The notes under the pieces: generated by a model
What the model was told of the DNA's origin: nothing
The model's input: only the letters and a program-made list of their open reading frames with translations
Databases searched by the model: none
Assembly: GCF_963855985.1 (NCBI RefSeq)
Contig: NC_087096.1
Span: forward strand, 5,766,001 to 5,830,000
Direction: 5' to 3'
From: Ostrinia nubilalis
Lineage: Eukaryota > Arthropoda > Insecta > Lepidoptera > Crambidae
Length of the DNA: 64,000 nucleotides
Program-made: the position numbers and the translations under genes
Part shown: positions 52,986-64,000 of the stretch, piece after piece
How positions within the stretch are numbered: the first letter of the stretch is position 1
How the letters are laid out: every line of letters begins with the position of its first letter

Positions 52986-55509
52986 ACTGTCCTTTTATTT
53001 TGGCAACCGTTTTAATCGACCCCGTCCGGCACTCGAACCGAAACGCAGATAGGAGCTTTCACTCTTTCAATTGTATTGATATTGGCATTGCTCCTCTGGG
53101 TAAATCTGGTAAGGGCTGCCTGCCTAGTCATAGTTTCATAGAGCTCCAACAGTGAGTTTGAAAGACTCTCCTCTATCAAATGATCATGAAATACCTGGCG
53201 AAGTAAAGGAAAAATTTTTGACAAGTCAATTATTACGAGGGAATCCCCTACAAGTGGCACCCCTACCTAGGGTAGATGTGTGAAACAGCGGCCATCGAGA
53301 TTTGCATCTGTAAATGGAACAATACACGGCGCGTTCCGAGCCATTGGGCGCGCGAATCGATCAGCGCGCTGGACTGATTCCCGCCCATTGACTCTGCTTG
53401 TTCCAATAACCATTTTCACACATATACGGTCGGCATGCATCGGGTAGATTGACGAATAAGTGCAGTTTAATGCGGCTTAGTTTAAAGTGATTTGAAGGGA
53501 CGCGCGCGACGCGTTTTCACCCAGAGCAGCAGACGAAAACTCTATTTTTAACGAGAAAATCTCAGCACTATCGGCCTAACATTGCAAAAACTTCGAAAAA
53601 ACAAATACAAGTAATTTCATTTTTAAAAACGGGATTATTCCTAGCGTTCCCACTACTGCCAATCTAGCTCAACTCAATGAAGGTCTTTAATCAAAAATCT
53701 ATTTGTATGGGAAAATACTAAAGTATCCACGTCGAAAATCGATTGATGACGTAGCATTCTAGTACGAGCACTGGCCGGGGCAAACAATCAATCGGAACGG
53801 ACCGTAATCGGATTTCCAATTATTATTATACAAACGAGCGGCACAGATCACAGATCGTGTGATCGATCAGGGCTGGGCTTACTACACACTGTATAACTGT
53901 ATGTATACGTACAGTATTCGAGTATTATTCATACTAGACACTAGAGCGGGCTTTAGAACAGGTTGTACTTTCAAATTACAAACTACTTTGCCAAGTAGGC
54001 ACAGCTGCTTCAGTGCATAAATGCAGTCTAATGGGGGTTTTATTGCTACGAGAAATATTAGTTATTAGGAGCCAGCTAGCCTAAGCTAAGCTAAGCTTTT
54101 AACTAAATGTATCCACATAAAGTACTTTTATTTATGTCAACGTGAAATTGTGAACTCCGTCAGTTCATAATAGGTATAACGAGTGAGACTGTAAACAAAC
54201 AGTGGTTTAGTAATAGTGGTTAAATTGGAATCTAACTACGTCAGATTATAATCTGATGAAATTTAAAATTTTACGGTTACATTTAAAAACTAGGCAGATG
54301 GCTACGGAACACAGTACTTTATGTAACTCGCACTTGGCCGTATGATCCACCTTTAAAAATGTAACATAAGGAAGTGTTATTTTCGAATGGCACAGGCTAC
54401 TTTTTATCCCAGAAATAAACATAACCCGAGGGATGCGATAGTAGTTTTTGCTTTGACGTACCGAAATCACATACGGGAAGCTTTATAGTTTGTATGGTTG
54501 TAGGTATATCAAAGGTGCGATGACGTCACGTTATGGGATCAGTGCAGACCGGCACGCGTTTGATCTCTCCTGGATGACCTCACTTGGATTTAATAGGGAT
54601 GTATGATATTAGAATCATGTTAAGAGGTCATTATCCAAAGATAAGTATTTGTTACTGATGAATTAAGCAGAATTCGAAGTGCAACAGGTCCATAAATTAC
54701 ATTTAATATTTGAAGTCATAAAATACAATGCTAACTACCAAAAGGAAAACATTAAAACCTGATGTGCTTATTAGCGTGACTTTACCCAAACAAAAACACC
54801 AAATTATCATTTTTGTCACGAAATAAAGGAAACAAAACAACTTACAACTGAATTTTTTACTTGGAAGTTTGTTAACCAATTACGTCACATTTTAACCTTT
54901 TAGCCCCTAAGGATCCGTTCGTGCATTAACTTTGTTTTGCTCCACGACGTTATCTTTTGGTTAAAACTGGAGTTTCTGGCAAGTTGCGGGGCCCGAGAGA
55001 CCCCAAACTTGAGACAGCAAGAATTTTTAGGACAGACATAAGTAATTAAGTAGGCATTCGTTTTATTCATTCATATTTTCACTAGCGTAAGCCTGCGACT
55101 ACAGAAATGTTCAATTCCTAAAATTACGTGATTCCGGAAAAAACTTAAATAATTGTTTTATGAATAAGTTACACGAAATATCGACAAAAGTCTCAAGCGT
55201 TTTAAATGTATCTGGATGAGACTATAATTTAGTAGCAAAATAGCATTTATTAATTGAATACGAGGCCGTAGCGTTGACCGCAAAAAAGTTTTAAAAAAAT
55301 ATTCACAGAAAAGTATGAATAAAATAACAACCTTAGAGGGGAACTAATAAAGGTTTTCTATACATTTCGTTGGAAATGACGGTAGATAACTTTAGCTCGT
55401 CAACCGCATGAAGTTTGGTTTGTCGCGGGATGAATATCACGCCGCCAGGGAAATATATTTCCTAAGACAAAAATAGGCCTCATTTCATCCTTGTATGGAG
55501 TTTCATCTA

Positions 55510-55620
55510 AATCTTTCTATCAGCGAAAGCTAAGGTTGCGGGTTTGAATCCCTCGGGGACAAACGGCTGTGTGGTAAACACTAGCATTAATACCTATACT
55601 ACATTATTATTTTGTGTGTA
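55510..55620 (+). repeat. SINE-like fragment with a B box
   Basis: GGTTGCGGGTTTGAATCCC is a B-box/T-arm pattern, followed by an AT-rich stretch. The upstream A box is unclear. Low confidence. Confidence 0.4.
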
Positions 55621-57018
55621 TCTCAGTATGATTACGTTATCTAATCGTTTCGAACGTATTTATTGGTAACTTAAATTTTACGAACACCAAAAATAATTAG
55701 ATCCTATTCTTATAAATATTTTAAGTAAAAACTTTAAGCGCTAAAAGTATTACAGCGGCGATATTTAATAAAAATAAGAAGAATGGACGCGGACACATTT
55801 TGTCCTTTCACCCGATTTCCCACAGACATTTTATTGTCATGCCGAGAACGGAATGAAGAAGAAAAAGCGAGTACCTAAATATGGCGACATTTAAAAATAA
55901 AATAAAAAAATGGGTTATAACATCAGACTTGGCTATTTACTCCACTCTTCCCTCATCCGCACTGGGCCTCCGTTACTTAACTACCCCACTGTTGGGGTAA
56001 GACACCCTGTATTTCAGGCTTACTTTGTTTCAATTTTAAAAGACACGGGGTGAATCTAATAATAAAAAGAACCTTTTCTCGCATTTTTATTTATTTTTGT
56101 TAAGTGCTGTTACGAGATTAGCTTTGGTTGTAGAAAAGTAGATAATTTTATTTGTTTGTGTTAAGTACAAGAAACTCTTTTTCTTGTTTCAACAAGTCTT
56201 GGGGTTGGTAATTTTCGTAATTCAATTATTCTTTTGTTTTCTTCTCTGTATTATCCTAATAATGAGTCGTAATTTCTCGATAAAATAAAAACAACATGAA
56301 AATCAAATCCAATTGATTTTGTTTGTGAAGGTAAATACTGATTGAAAAAATTCTTCATTATTTTGACCGGCTGGGCACACTATAACTTTTGAACAGTTTT
56401 ATCTTAACTTAATAATTATCAGTTTTTTCGTATTAATTTGTCAACATTTACCGACTGAAAAAGGGGGGTTCTCATTAAAAAGCAATTGTGGGTAGCTCAC
56501 AAGGACCGACCGCGTGCGCGTTGTGGAGTCCTAGGCTGCTTTGCAAGTTAATAACCTGTTTAGTCCGTTAGAGGCTAGGAATAAGGTACTATATTCGCGG
56601 CGAACGAAATCCTGCAGGAATTGATGGTAGTTAGTAGGGCTGCGAAAACAGATTCACTTTACTCACACACTTCACTCTTCACTCGTGGATTAAGTAACAT
56701 CTTTATATTTCTTTATAGCTCTACATAATGTAAAACAGTCGCTATCTGTGCGCTTAAACTACGCATCTTTTAAACTACTACTCAGCAGATTAATGCAGTT
56801 TTTAACGATAAATAAAGTTCGTTTTATAAAACATCATTACCCGTGCGAAGCCGCGATGGGTCGATAAAGAAACCCTTTTCGAAGTGGAAAAATGTAAAGA
56901 CAAACACTGTGACGTCAAATGAAACCAACTCAAATCGCAAGTAACATCACCTGAGTTACAATCACTTCAACTGCGCTTCGTGTAGCTTCCTTCTATTAAT
57001 CTTTTCCGAGCCCGACTG

Positions 57019-57139
57019 TAAGGCTGAGTTGCACCACATTATTTTAACCGTAACAATAACATTAACCGATGCTGTTTGTATGGAGTTTGACAGATTTTTT
57101 ACATTTGTCAAAGTAAAAGTTAGGTGTGACTCAGCCTAA
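57019..57139. repeat. MITE, family 'AGGCTGGGTTGCACCA', copy 3
   Basis: It begins TAAGGCTGAGTTGCACCACA and ends GTGTGACTCAGCCTAA; the core contains GTATGGAGTTTGACAGATTT. Same family as 1366-1489 and 62896-63020. Confidence 0.8.
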
Positions 57140-57481
57140 GTGTTTCAGTAGCCCTGGCCGGTCAAAGTGCACAGCCCACGGGCGTTAATGGAAAACGGAT
57201 TAGAGCGCGCACTGGCCGGACAAAGCTGCGACCACGGCAGCGGCTAGCATTTGCATTGTCTATCAATTTACTAGACTCTCAATGAAGCTCACGTTTCGGA
57301 AATAAATAGTTTATATCGTTAACCAAGCAGTCTAAACACAATACTTCGAAATTGACCTAACATTTTCAGCCAAAATTCCAATAATTGAACAACCTATAAT
57401 TCCAAAGACAGAACATCTGAAATGACCTGAAAGTCAAATTGTTAAAAACCATATTATCATAGAAAAAAATTTCAGTAGCTA

Positions 57482-57632
57482 CTGACACCCGTATTCACAA
57501 ACGATACTTGCTTAAGTGAAACAAATCGAACGCACAGCGTTGAATAGAGCTCTGTGATTGGTTCATGTGTCACCCTGTGCGTCCACGCGCACTGTGAGAC
57601 CTTATAGTAATGTTTGTGAATACGGGCGTTAG
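57482..57632. repeat. Short MITE, 151 bp, CCCGTATTCACAAA ends
   Basis: CTGACACCCGTATTCACAAA (57482-57501) is mirrored at 57613-57632 with three mismatches. Non-coding; the flanks do not show a clear target duplication. Confidence 0.75.
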
Positions 57633-59987
57633 TTTGGTAAATATTTAATTTAATTATTTCAGGTTCACTGTAATCTTTAATAACTTTGACATCAATAAGG
57701 TTAGTCAATAGGGCTGACAAAAAGCGACTTCATTGCTTTTAAATCCCTGATATACACGTGTAGTGACTTCTTGAGAACTCATGAAAAGTATGTCAATTGA
57801 TTGATGATATCAAACATGTTCTCATAGTTACCGTGGGGTAAAACAAAATGTAACATCTAAACGTAAGCCTATACTCGAGTACAAGATTAGACAAGAGGTT
57901 CTGAGAATATAAACTAAAGTTTAGCTTATGAACGCAATAATGTTATTTTCCGTTCATAAACTTTTAGTCGAATTTGAGTAAAGATATTTCAATATTACAT
58001 TTCAAGCTTTACGTTTCAAATTGAAATAAACTTGTATTTTTGTATTTCAACTATCGTCTTTTTACAGCGTTATGGAAGTTTTATATTGCCTCTCTGACTT
58101 CACTTTACTTTGTCTTGCTTTAAACAAATAGCTCATATCTTCACACAATTACAAATTCCTTTTGTTTGTGCCTTTTTTCGGAATGATGCTTTTGTTATTT
58201 TCCTCTTGAAAACTTCATACTTATTTCAGCTTAAAAATGTTACGATTTCTTCTTTAAATTACTTGATTCTTTTATTCAAAGGAACATTCCATTATATTAT
58301 TGACTTAGCCGAAACATATTGCAATAAATCAATAATTTTTCAATAACATAAAATCTCGTTTTATTACATCCACCATAATATGCTCATGTCCTTGCCAACA
58401 ACATTGAAACAAACCTGTTTACTTTCGAAAGTTTTGGTTAGAAATAGAATTAGAAAAACTTTATTTGACATGAAAGTAACATATTAATGAACATAAAAAT
58501 AAATAAATCGGAAAGTATTTTCATGTCTAAAGGGTGCCTGCTCAGTAATTACTAATCATAAATCGAGATATAAATACATTATGTTGTAGCAAATTGTCAA
58601 TTTTGTGCCTTTTATAAACATTATGCATATTAATACAAGACTTAATACCTAGTTCATTTACCTCGATGCGTGGATAAATGTGCCAGCTAACAGAGCATCA
58701 GATGCTCTTGCGAGCCCAGTCACATTCGGACTAAGCCCGCACAAAGCGCTAGTAATTGTATAATAGGCGGTGCGACCGCAGCCGTGAAATAGTGCCGTGT
58801 ACGCACTGCGGCCGGGTATGTGTCACAGTTTCGTGTTTAAAGTCCGTGTTTGTAGTTCTATTTGTCTCGTAGTCGTGATGGTTCACACGCATTGCTCATT
58901 CATGTGCAAAGTTGTGCTTCGCGGAATCCACGCCACGTTAAAGTAAAGCGATAACGAGCGAATGGAACGTATCCATCGAATTCAATTCTAGAAAATTTAG
59001 CGCCCAGTTATTTTGATTTTATATTTCGAAGTAGGTAACGTCGGTAACAAAAATGGATTTTGAATATTTTTGTTCAAGGATTTTCCGTGCTTGGGTCCCG
59101 GCTAATTTAGAATTAACTTAAGAAAATGTTTTATATTCAATCAAACTTATACCTTTCGCCGTGTCCATTGACAATGTCTACTTATTTGCAGTCTATTAAA
59201 AATATGTTACAGAATTAATATAGGCTAGTATGTTATAGTCAAATAATGCATTACAACTGGACACTGTGAAACATAGCACTAAAATAGCGAAGCGCACACT
59301 GTCCGAGTGACTGCGGTGACGTTACGCTTGTTACGTACAGCAAAAGGACTTTAATCCTTTTCTCACGATAGATACTGGACTAACTGCAAACTAATTTCAT
59401 ATTTCAAGGCTAGTCCATTATATTGCTCTACTATTGATTACTTTTTTGCTTTTTGATAACTAACAAAAAGACTTACCAAAATACAATACATTCCAGTAGA
59501 GTTCGCTCGGAATTTCAACCGTTATTTAATTAAGTTAATAACTATTTATTTATTAGAAATCTCTGCTTGTTCAAATAAAATTGCTTATTACAGTGAGTTT
59601 GACTGCCATACAGGTAAAATGTTGAAGTTTTAGGTAGCAGTACGCGTTTAATGTTTGAAATCGTATTCATCTTAAGGATTATACATAATACAGGATGATT
59701 ATTCGAATAGCATTCGCGCGCGAGTGAAAATCACTTTCACCGCAACATTTATGTGTTTTTATTGTTTGCGCTCACTCTGCCCGGCCATTCCGGCACTTTC
59801 CCCGTGAATTATTTGGCAACCCCCACATTAGCCGATTTATGGACTTGTGAAGTGTGCGTTGTAGAGCGTTGAGAAAAAATGGATCTTAGAAAAAAGTCCG
59901 GAGACGACAAAAAAAGTTCGCCGCCGTTCAATATTTGAAAGAGAGTTTCGGAAATCAGAAATGTTAGATAGGCTTCCTTTAATTATA

Positions 59988-60735
59988 GCCTGACCAGGAA
60001 CATAAAAACCCTCGCCATGTTGCGGAAAACTAATGGTACTAATTTCTTTTAATGGCAACAGTAACTGAAAACTTCATTGACATGTCACCTTGCATGTCAG
60101 TCTATTGTTGTCAAAGTGTAAACAAACTTTATTATAAATGTGTGCAATTGATTTTGTGAATTAAATTGCTAAAATATTTTTATAGTCGTGAAAGAAAAGT
60201 GGTTCACAATGTGTTAATGTATTTGTCGAAGAGAAATACTAAGGGTTCGGACAATATTTTCATTGAATAATGTTTCCGACAAAGGTTGTCAAATTGACTG
60301 ACATGTTTATCGTATAGTACAGTCCACTATGAAAATTAGCTGTAGTCTGTTTCAACTACCTATTTTAAAGTTTTTTGTCACTTTCTAAGTTTTGAATTTT
60401 GAAAGAATTTTGGAATTGGGAAAGAAGTACCGAGTTTGAAGCGTTCATGAGCAGACATTGCAGTTGAATATTCAAGTTCTGAATTTGATTATTGATGAAT
60501 AATAAAATAAATCCTACTAGCTAGATTGATGGTTTCATTTAATTTATTTAAACCAGGTTACCTTTAATAATATTTTTTCGTTAATTTATGAAAATATTAG
60601 ATTAGCCCGTAATCCTGAATCCTGATACATAAATTTTGCCTATTAATTTAACACATGTACGACTGTACTCAGTGTTGCACTATCAAATGCAATTGACACG
60701 CCTCTATGCCAGGGTTTTTATGTTCCTGGTCAGGC
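59988..60735. mobile_element. Twin MITE copy 2, 748 bp
   Basis: Starts GCCTGACCAGGAACATAAAA and ends GTTCCTGGTCAGGC, near-identical along its length to 27652-28390 in the same orientation. Flanked by TATA on both sides. The inverted ends here are better preserved than in copy 1. Confidence 0.85.
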
Positions 60736-61499
60736 TATAGAACTTTTTAGAACCGACAATCGTGTATAACCCGCACCAATAGACTTTGGTAATGTTATGA
60801 GAAATCAATTAAAAACTAGACTGAATTGACTGAGTCTTAGTGATCGACTATTAGGCCATGTCTCATTGAATTATGCATAATGCAGACTATAATAATGATC
60901 GATGATATAGTATCTTTAATTAAAACGCTATACAGTTCTTTTAAATATCTATTTTCATAGAGTGCCATAGTAAAAAACTGAGCAAATATGACATTTAGAC
61001 GACAAATATATGGCGCGTATATCGCGTAAATTCAATATAATGGCGCGATAAACGCTTATCGTGGCGCGCATCCTAGTCCTACTGATCACAGTTCCGAGAT
61101 CGAAAGTAAAAAATCTAAACTTACTTTTACAAAAAACAAGTTTTTGTACTTACCCCGCGACACGTGCCAGTCATAATAGCGCTGTTCGGCTTGTTGATAT
61201 GAATGTTTAATGTACTCGTGTATAGGCCGCTTAACTATTTAGATAGTCGCTCACATTCACAATGAAAGCCATATAGTTGTTACTATCAAACCGAGTGGGG
61301 TAATTTCATAATCGATGCTATGTTCTGTGCATATAGTAAGAAAATAAACTTTATATGAGAAAATTCTTTACAAAACTATTTTATACAATGTCAAACTTTT
61401 TAAAGAAGAAGAAATAACCATTTATTTCTATTGAAAGTATGAAAGCAAAATCAAATAAGTAAGGATAGATTAATTACCTACACATTACGATGCACGCAC

Positions 61500-61703
61500 A
61501 ATAAGACAAAGAAAGAAGAAAAAATTAATTGGGCAATACCGCCCTGTTTCAATCGAGATGCCCATTGCAATAGCAAAAAAATAACTCCCTCATACAAGTG
61601 GTACAGTAAGGCAAATAAAGAAGACACATTAAACTGAGCAGTGCTAGTCTGTTTGTGTGTCTGCCCATTGCAATAGAAAAAAAATCACGTCCTCATACAG
61701 TCC
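61500..61703. repeat. Diverged direct repeat, about 100 bp unit
   Basis: ATAAGACAAAGAAAGAAGA ... GCCCATTGCAATAGCAAAAA and AAGGCAAATAAAGAAGA ... GCCCATTGCAATAGAAAAAA share order and spacing, with CTCATACA at each end. Two copies, moderately diverged. Confidence 0.65.
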
Positions 61704-62201
61704 CTAAACAGAATAAACAACTCCATCTAAAATGTCTTTAGAGACCCAAATGTAAACTAAACAAAGGAACTTACAGCCATTTAGTATTCTGGGTACATAC
61801 AAAATTATTCTCATTAACTTATCTTTGCGCCAAAATTTGGTATTGTGGCTTATCTTGGCGAGTGCCGGGATACGTAGCGCCGTAGCATCGTAGCGTCGTA
61901 GTACCTTACTCAAACTGTGACCGTAGTATTTAGGATACAGAGACGGTTTACACGTATCGACGAATGAACATCATTTATCTATATCTATGTCTTTTTTTGC
62001 TATACCTATACATACATATTGTTAAAATTATGTAAAAATAAGGCCGCTTAAACACGCTTAGAAAAGTAGCCGGGCCTACGCAAGAATTCGTGGTTTCAAC
62101 ACAGGAGCCGTGTACATTGCTCTGGCGCTGAGAAATAATTCTTGTCTGCGCTAGATACGACATGCGGCGGACGCGCACTGTGTGGCAAATGTAGCTAGAA
62201 C

Positions 62202-62222
62202 CACAGAATAATAATAAGTACT
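62202..62222. repeat. 21-bp insertion with 8-bp duplication
   Basis: CACAGAATAATAATAAGTAC plus T sits between two copies of GCTAGAAC (62194-62201 and 62223-62230). The same 21 bp occurs, doubled, at the left end of the foldback element at 6562. Confidence 0.75.
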
Positions 62223-62895
62223 GCTAGAACCAACGAAATTCTTGTCTTGTCTGCGACACGGTGAAATTTCTTAGCGTGTACAAGAAGCCTAAGATAGTAA
62301 TAGTAACATTGTAATAAAAAAGCTGTATACCTACCTACGTTTACGAAATAGTGAATTTAATTGGGAAAGTTGGATTGTTAAAAATTTAAAAGAGCAAAAG
62401 TTTCTTTAATATGAAAAAATCTTGTAGCAACAGTCGGGTCGTAGCGTGTACTACGGCGTAGCAGTTCAGCTACGAGAAAGGTTAAAACGCTCCGTAGCTT
62501 GCTCGAGCACGCTTCACGCCGAACGTTTGTCGCTGCTAAAAGGTACGCTTATGTAAACGTGTAGGCCAATTTGAAATAGATTCCACGTATCGCCCGCTCA
62601 CTTTGAGTATTTGGAATAGCGCTCGGATTTTAGCTGAACTACCCTTGAAAGTGAATACGCCAGATGCTATGATTTTACGGATTTTCTATGTATTTTAAAG
62701 TAATACGACTGGGAATGTGATCATTTTTGATAATACATATTGATGGCGCAAGTAAGCTACGAATGTAGAGTAATGTGCCTACAAGACATGTATTATTATG
62801 ATCTAGACCTGGTACACAAAAAGCTTTACCAAAACCTCTTTTAGACCGTTTCGTGATGCCATACTCGTTAATGGACATACAGTTGCACTGGAATG

Positions 62896-63020
62896 TAAGG
62901 CTGTGTTGCACCACCTAACTTTGGACCGTAACTATAACGATAACCGGTGTTTTTTGTATGGGGTTTGACAGATTTTTGACGTTTGTCAAAGTTAAAGTAA
63001 GATGGTGCAACCCAGACTAA
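62896..63020. repeat. MITE, family 'AGGCTGGGTTGCACCA', copy 4
   Basis: Begins TAAGGCTGTGTTGCACCACC and ends GATGGTGCAACCCAGACTAA, with TTTGACAGATTTTTGACGTT inside. The best-preserved of the four copies at its ends. Confidence 0.8.
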
Positions 63021-64000
63021 GTAGATAAAAGATCAACTCATAAAAATCTTGGTACTTTCCTCAACGTCATGTTGGTACCCTTTAGATTAACCGCTTATCT
63101 CATCCCTTTTTATCACACTTTGAACTCGTTACGTATGATTGATAGTATCATCATCTTTACGATCCGTTTAGCATGCGTACGAGTATCGGCAACGATAGGT
63201 TATCTATTCTTATCAGCTGTTCACGCGTTGGTGCGTCGTTGCGCACTGATTTATGCTTCCTGTCTTGGAGTATGACGTCAGAGAGTTTATTTCGCGAGAT
63301 TTCGGCATGTGACGTTTTCGCTTCCAGCAAGATGCTTTTAGATTAGTATGATGTAGACTGTATTAGACTGAGATGAAGATACAAATCAACAACGAAGCTT
63401 ATGGTCGCATATCATGGCTTGTGAGATTCATTTTCATTCTACATTATTTTGAACTTTAAAGCCATAAAGCTGAAAATAATGAAAAGTGCTCACTTGTTTA
63501 GTTAAGGGTACAAACTATGCAATAAACATTTGAAATACAAAGATAGAAAACTTCCAAATCTTCCAATCTGAAAATAATTTCAAAAATTCTTTTCAGTCTA
63601 CTTACTCCGTAACATAATTTTCAATAAGCATTAAATATTAACCACCCACTGAAACTCAGAGACTTTGTTGGCGTTTCATGTGACCATTAAGATATGCAGT
63701 AAGATAGAAAAGGCTATAACTTGGTATATTTTGAATTTCATTTCCACCAGGCTATGAAAACTACACCTGTATTTGAACCCTAGTTTGTGATGTACTCGTA
63801 AAGGTTACATAGTTACGGCTTATGATAACCGATACGATCATTCTATTTCCGTTTGAATGGTCGGAGATTGACATAGCCTGAATTTAGGGCGTAATACTTG
63901 TTAAGATGTAACAAAATTGTAACCCTTAGTAGGAAAATATGAAAGTCCGATGTATGAAAGTCACACTTTTTTGTATAAAAATATAAGCAATTTGTATTTA

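Larger units (their letters stand above)
52986..59987. other. Non-coding tract with small repeats
   Basis: No supportable gene. Recognisable items: a SINE-like B box at about 55540, a MITE of the AGGCTGGGTTGCACCA family at 57019-57139, a foldback at 57482-57632 and an interspersed tail near 56839 (ACCCGTGCGAAGCCGCGATG). The rest is AT-rich and unassigned. Confidence 0.5.
60736..64000. other. Non-coding right end of the window
   Basis: No gene is supported. It includes a diverged direct repeat at about 61500-61703, a 21-bp insertion flanked by an 8-bp duplication at 62202-62222 and a MITE copy at 62896-63020. Confidence 0.5.

Overview
The window looks like lepidopteran (moth or butterfly) nuclear DNA. 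It is AT-rich, has no convincing host single-copy gene, and is packed with repeat types common in that order: tails of non-LTR retrotransposons, tRNA-derived SINE-like pieces, small foldback MITEs, hAT-like and piggyBac-like non-autonomous elements, and tandem arrays. This is read from sequence character only; the species cannot be named.

Two large mobile elements carry nearly all the coding capacity. (1) At 6881-12390 lies a complete Ty3/mdg4 (gypsy-type) LTR retrotransposon with one uninterrupted gag-pol frame (7181-11443) and two 359-bp LTRs that look identical by eye. It is flanked by the 5-bp duplication AAGTA and sits inside the arm of an older foldback element (6562-12873). The gag start codon lies inside the 5' LTR.

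(2) At 32618-48840 lies an apparently intact 16.2-kb Polinton/Maverick (adintovirus-like) element with a 6-bp target duplication (AATTAT) and 88-bp identical terminal inverted repeats. Each repeat is itself a nested palindrome able to fold into a long hairpin. Plus-strand genes, in order: packaging ATPase, an acidic unknown protein, a small fibre-like protein, chromodomain integrase, a PLA2-like protein with a pX-like hydrophobic tail, adenain-like protease, a penton-like protein, a 48-residue basic protein, a double-jelly-roll major capsid candidate, and an unknown 163-residue protein. Minus-strand genes: a two-exon unknown gene, protein-primed DNA polymerase B, and a multi-exon gene with a duplicated exon and a GC-rich last exon. 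A roughly 3-kb non-coding right arm with two pairs of direct repeats completes it. Many plus-strand genes overlap by ATGA or ATGAGTAA, suggesting polycistronic expression. Together they would supply genome replication (polymerase), integration (integrase), packaging (ATPase), maturation (protease) and a capsid with a membrane-active component.

The rest is intergenic or intronic sequence: 1-6553 (MITEs, hAT-like insertion in a retrotransposon relic), 12882-32611 (piggyBac-like element, LINE tails, a 740-bp MITE, a 122-bp repeat array), 48847-64000 (foldback elements, a satellite-like array at 52.0-53.0 kb, a second 740-bp MITE copy).
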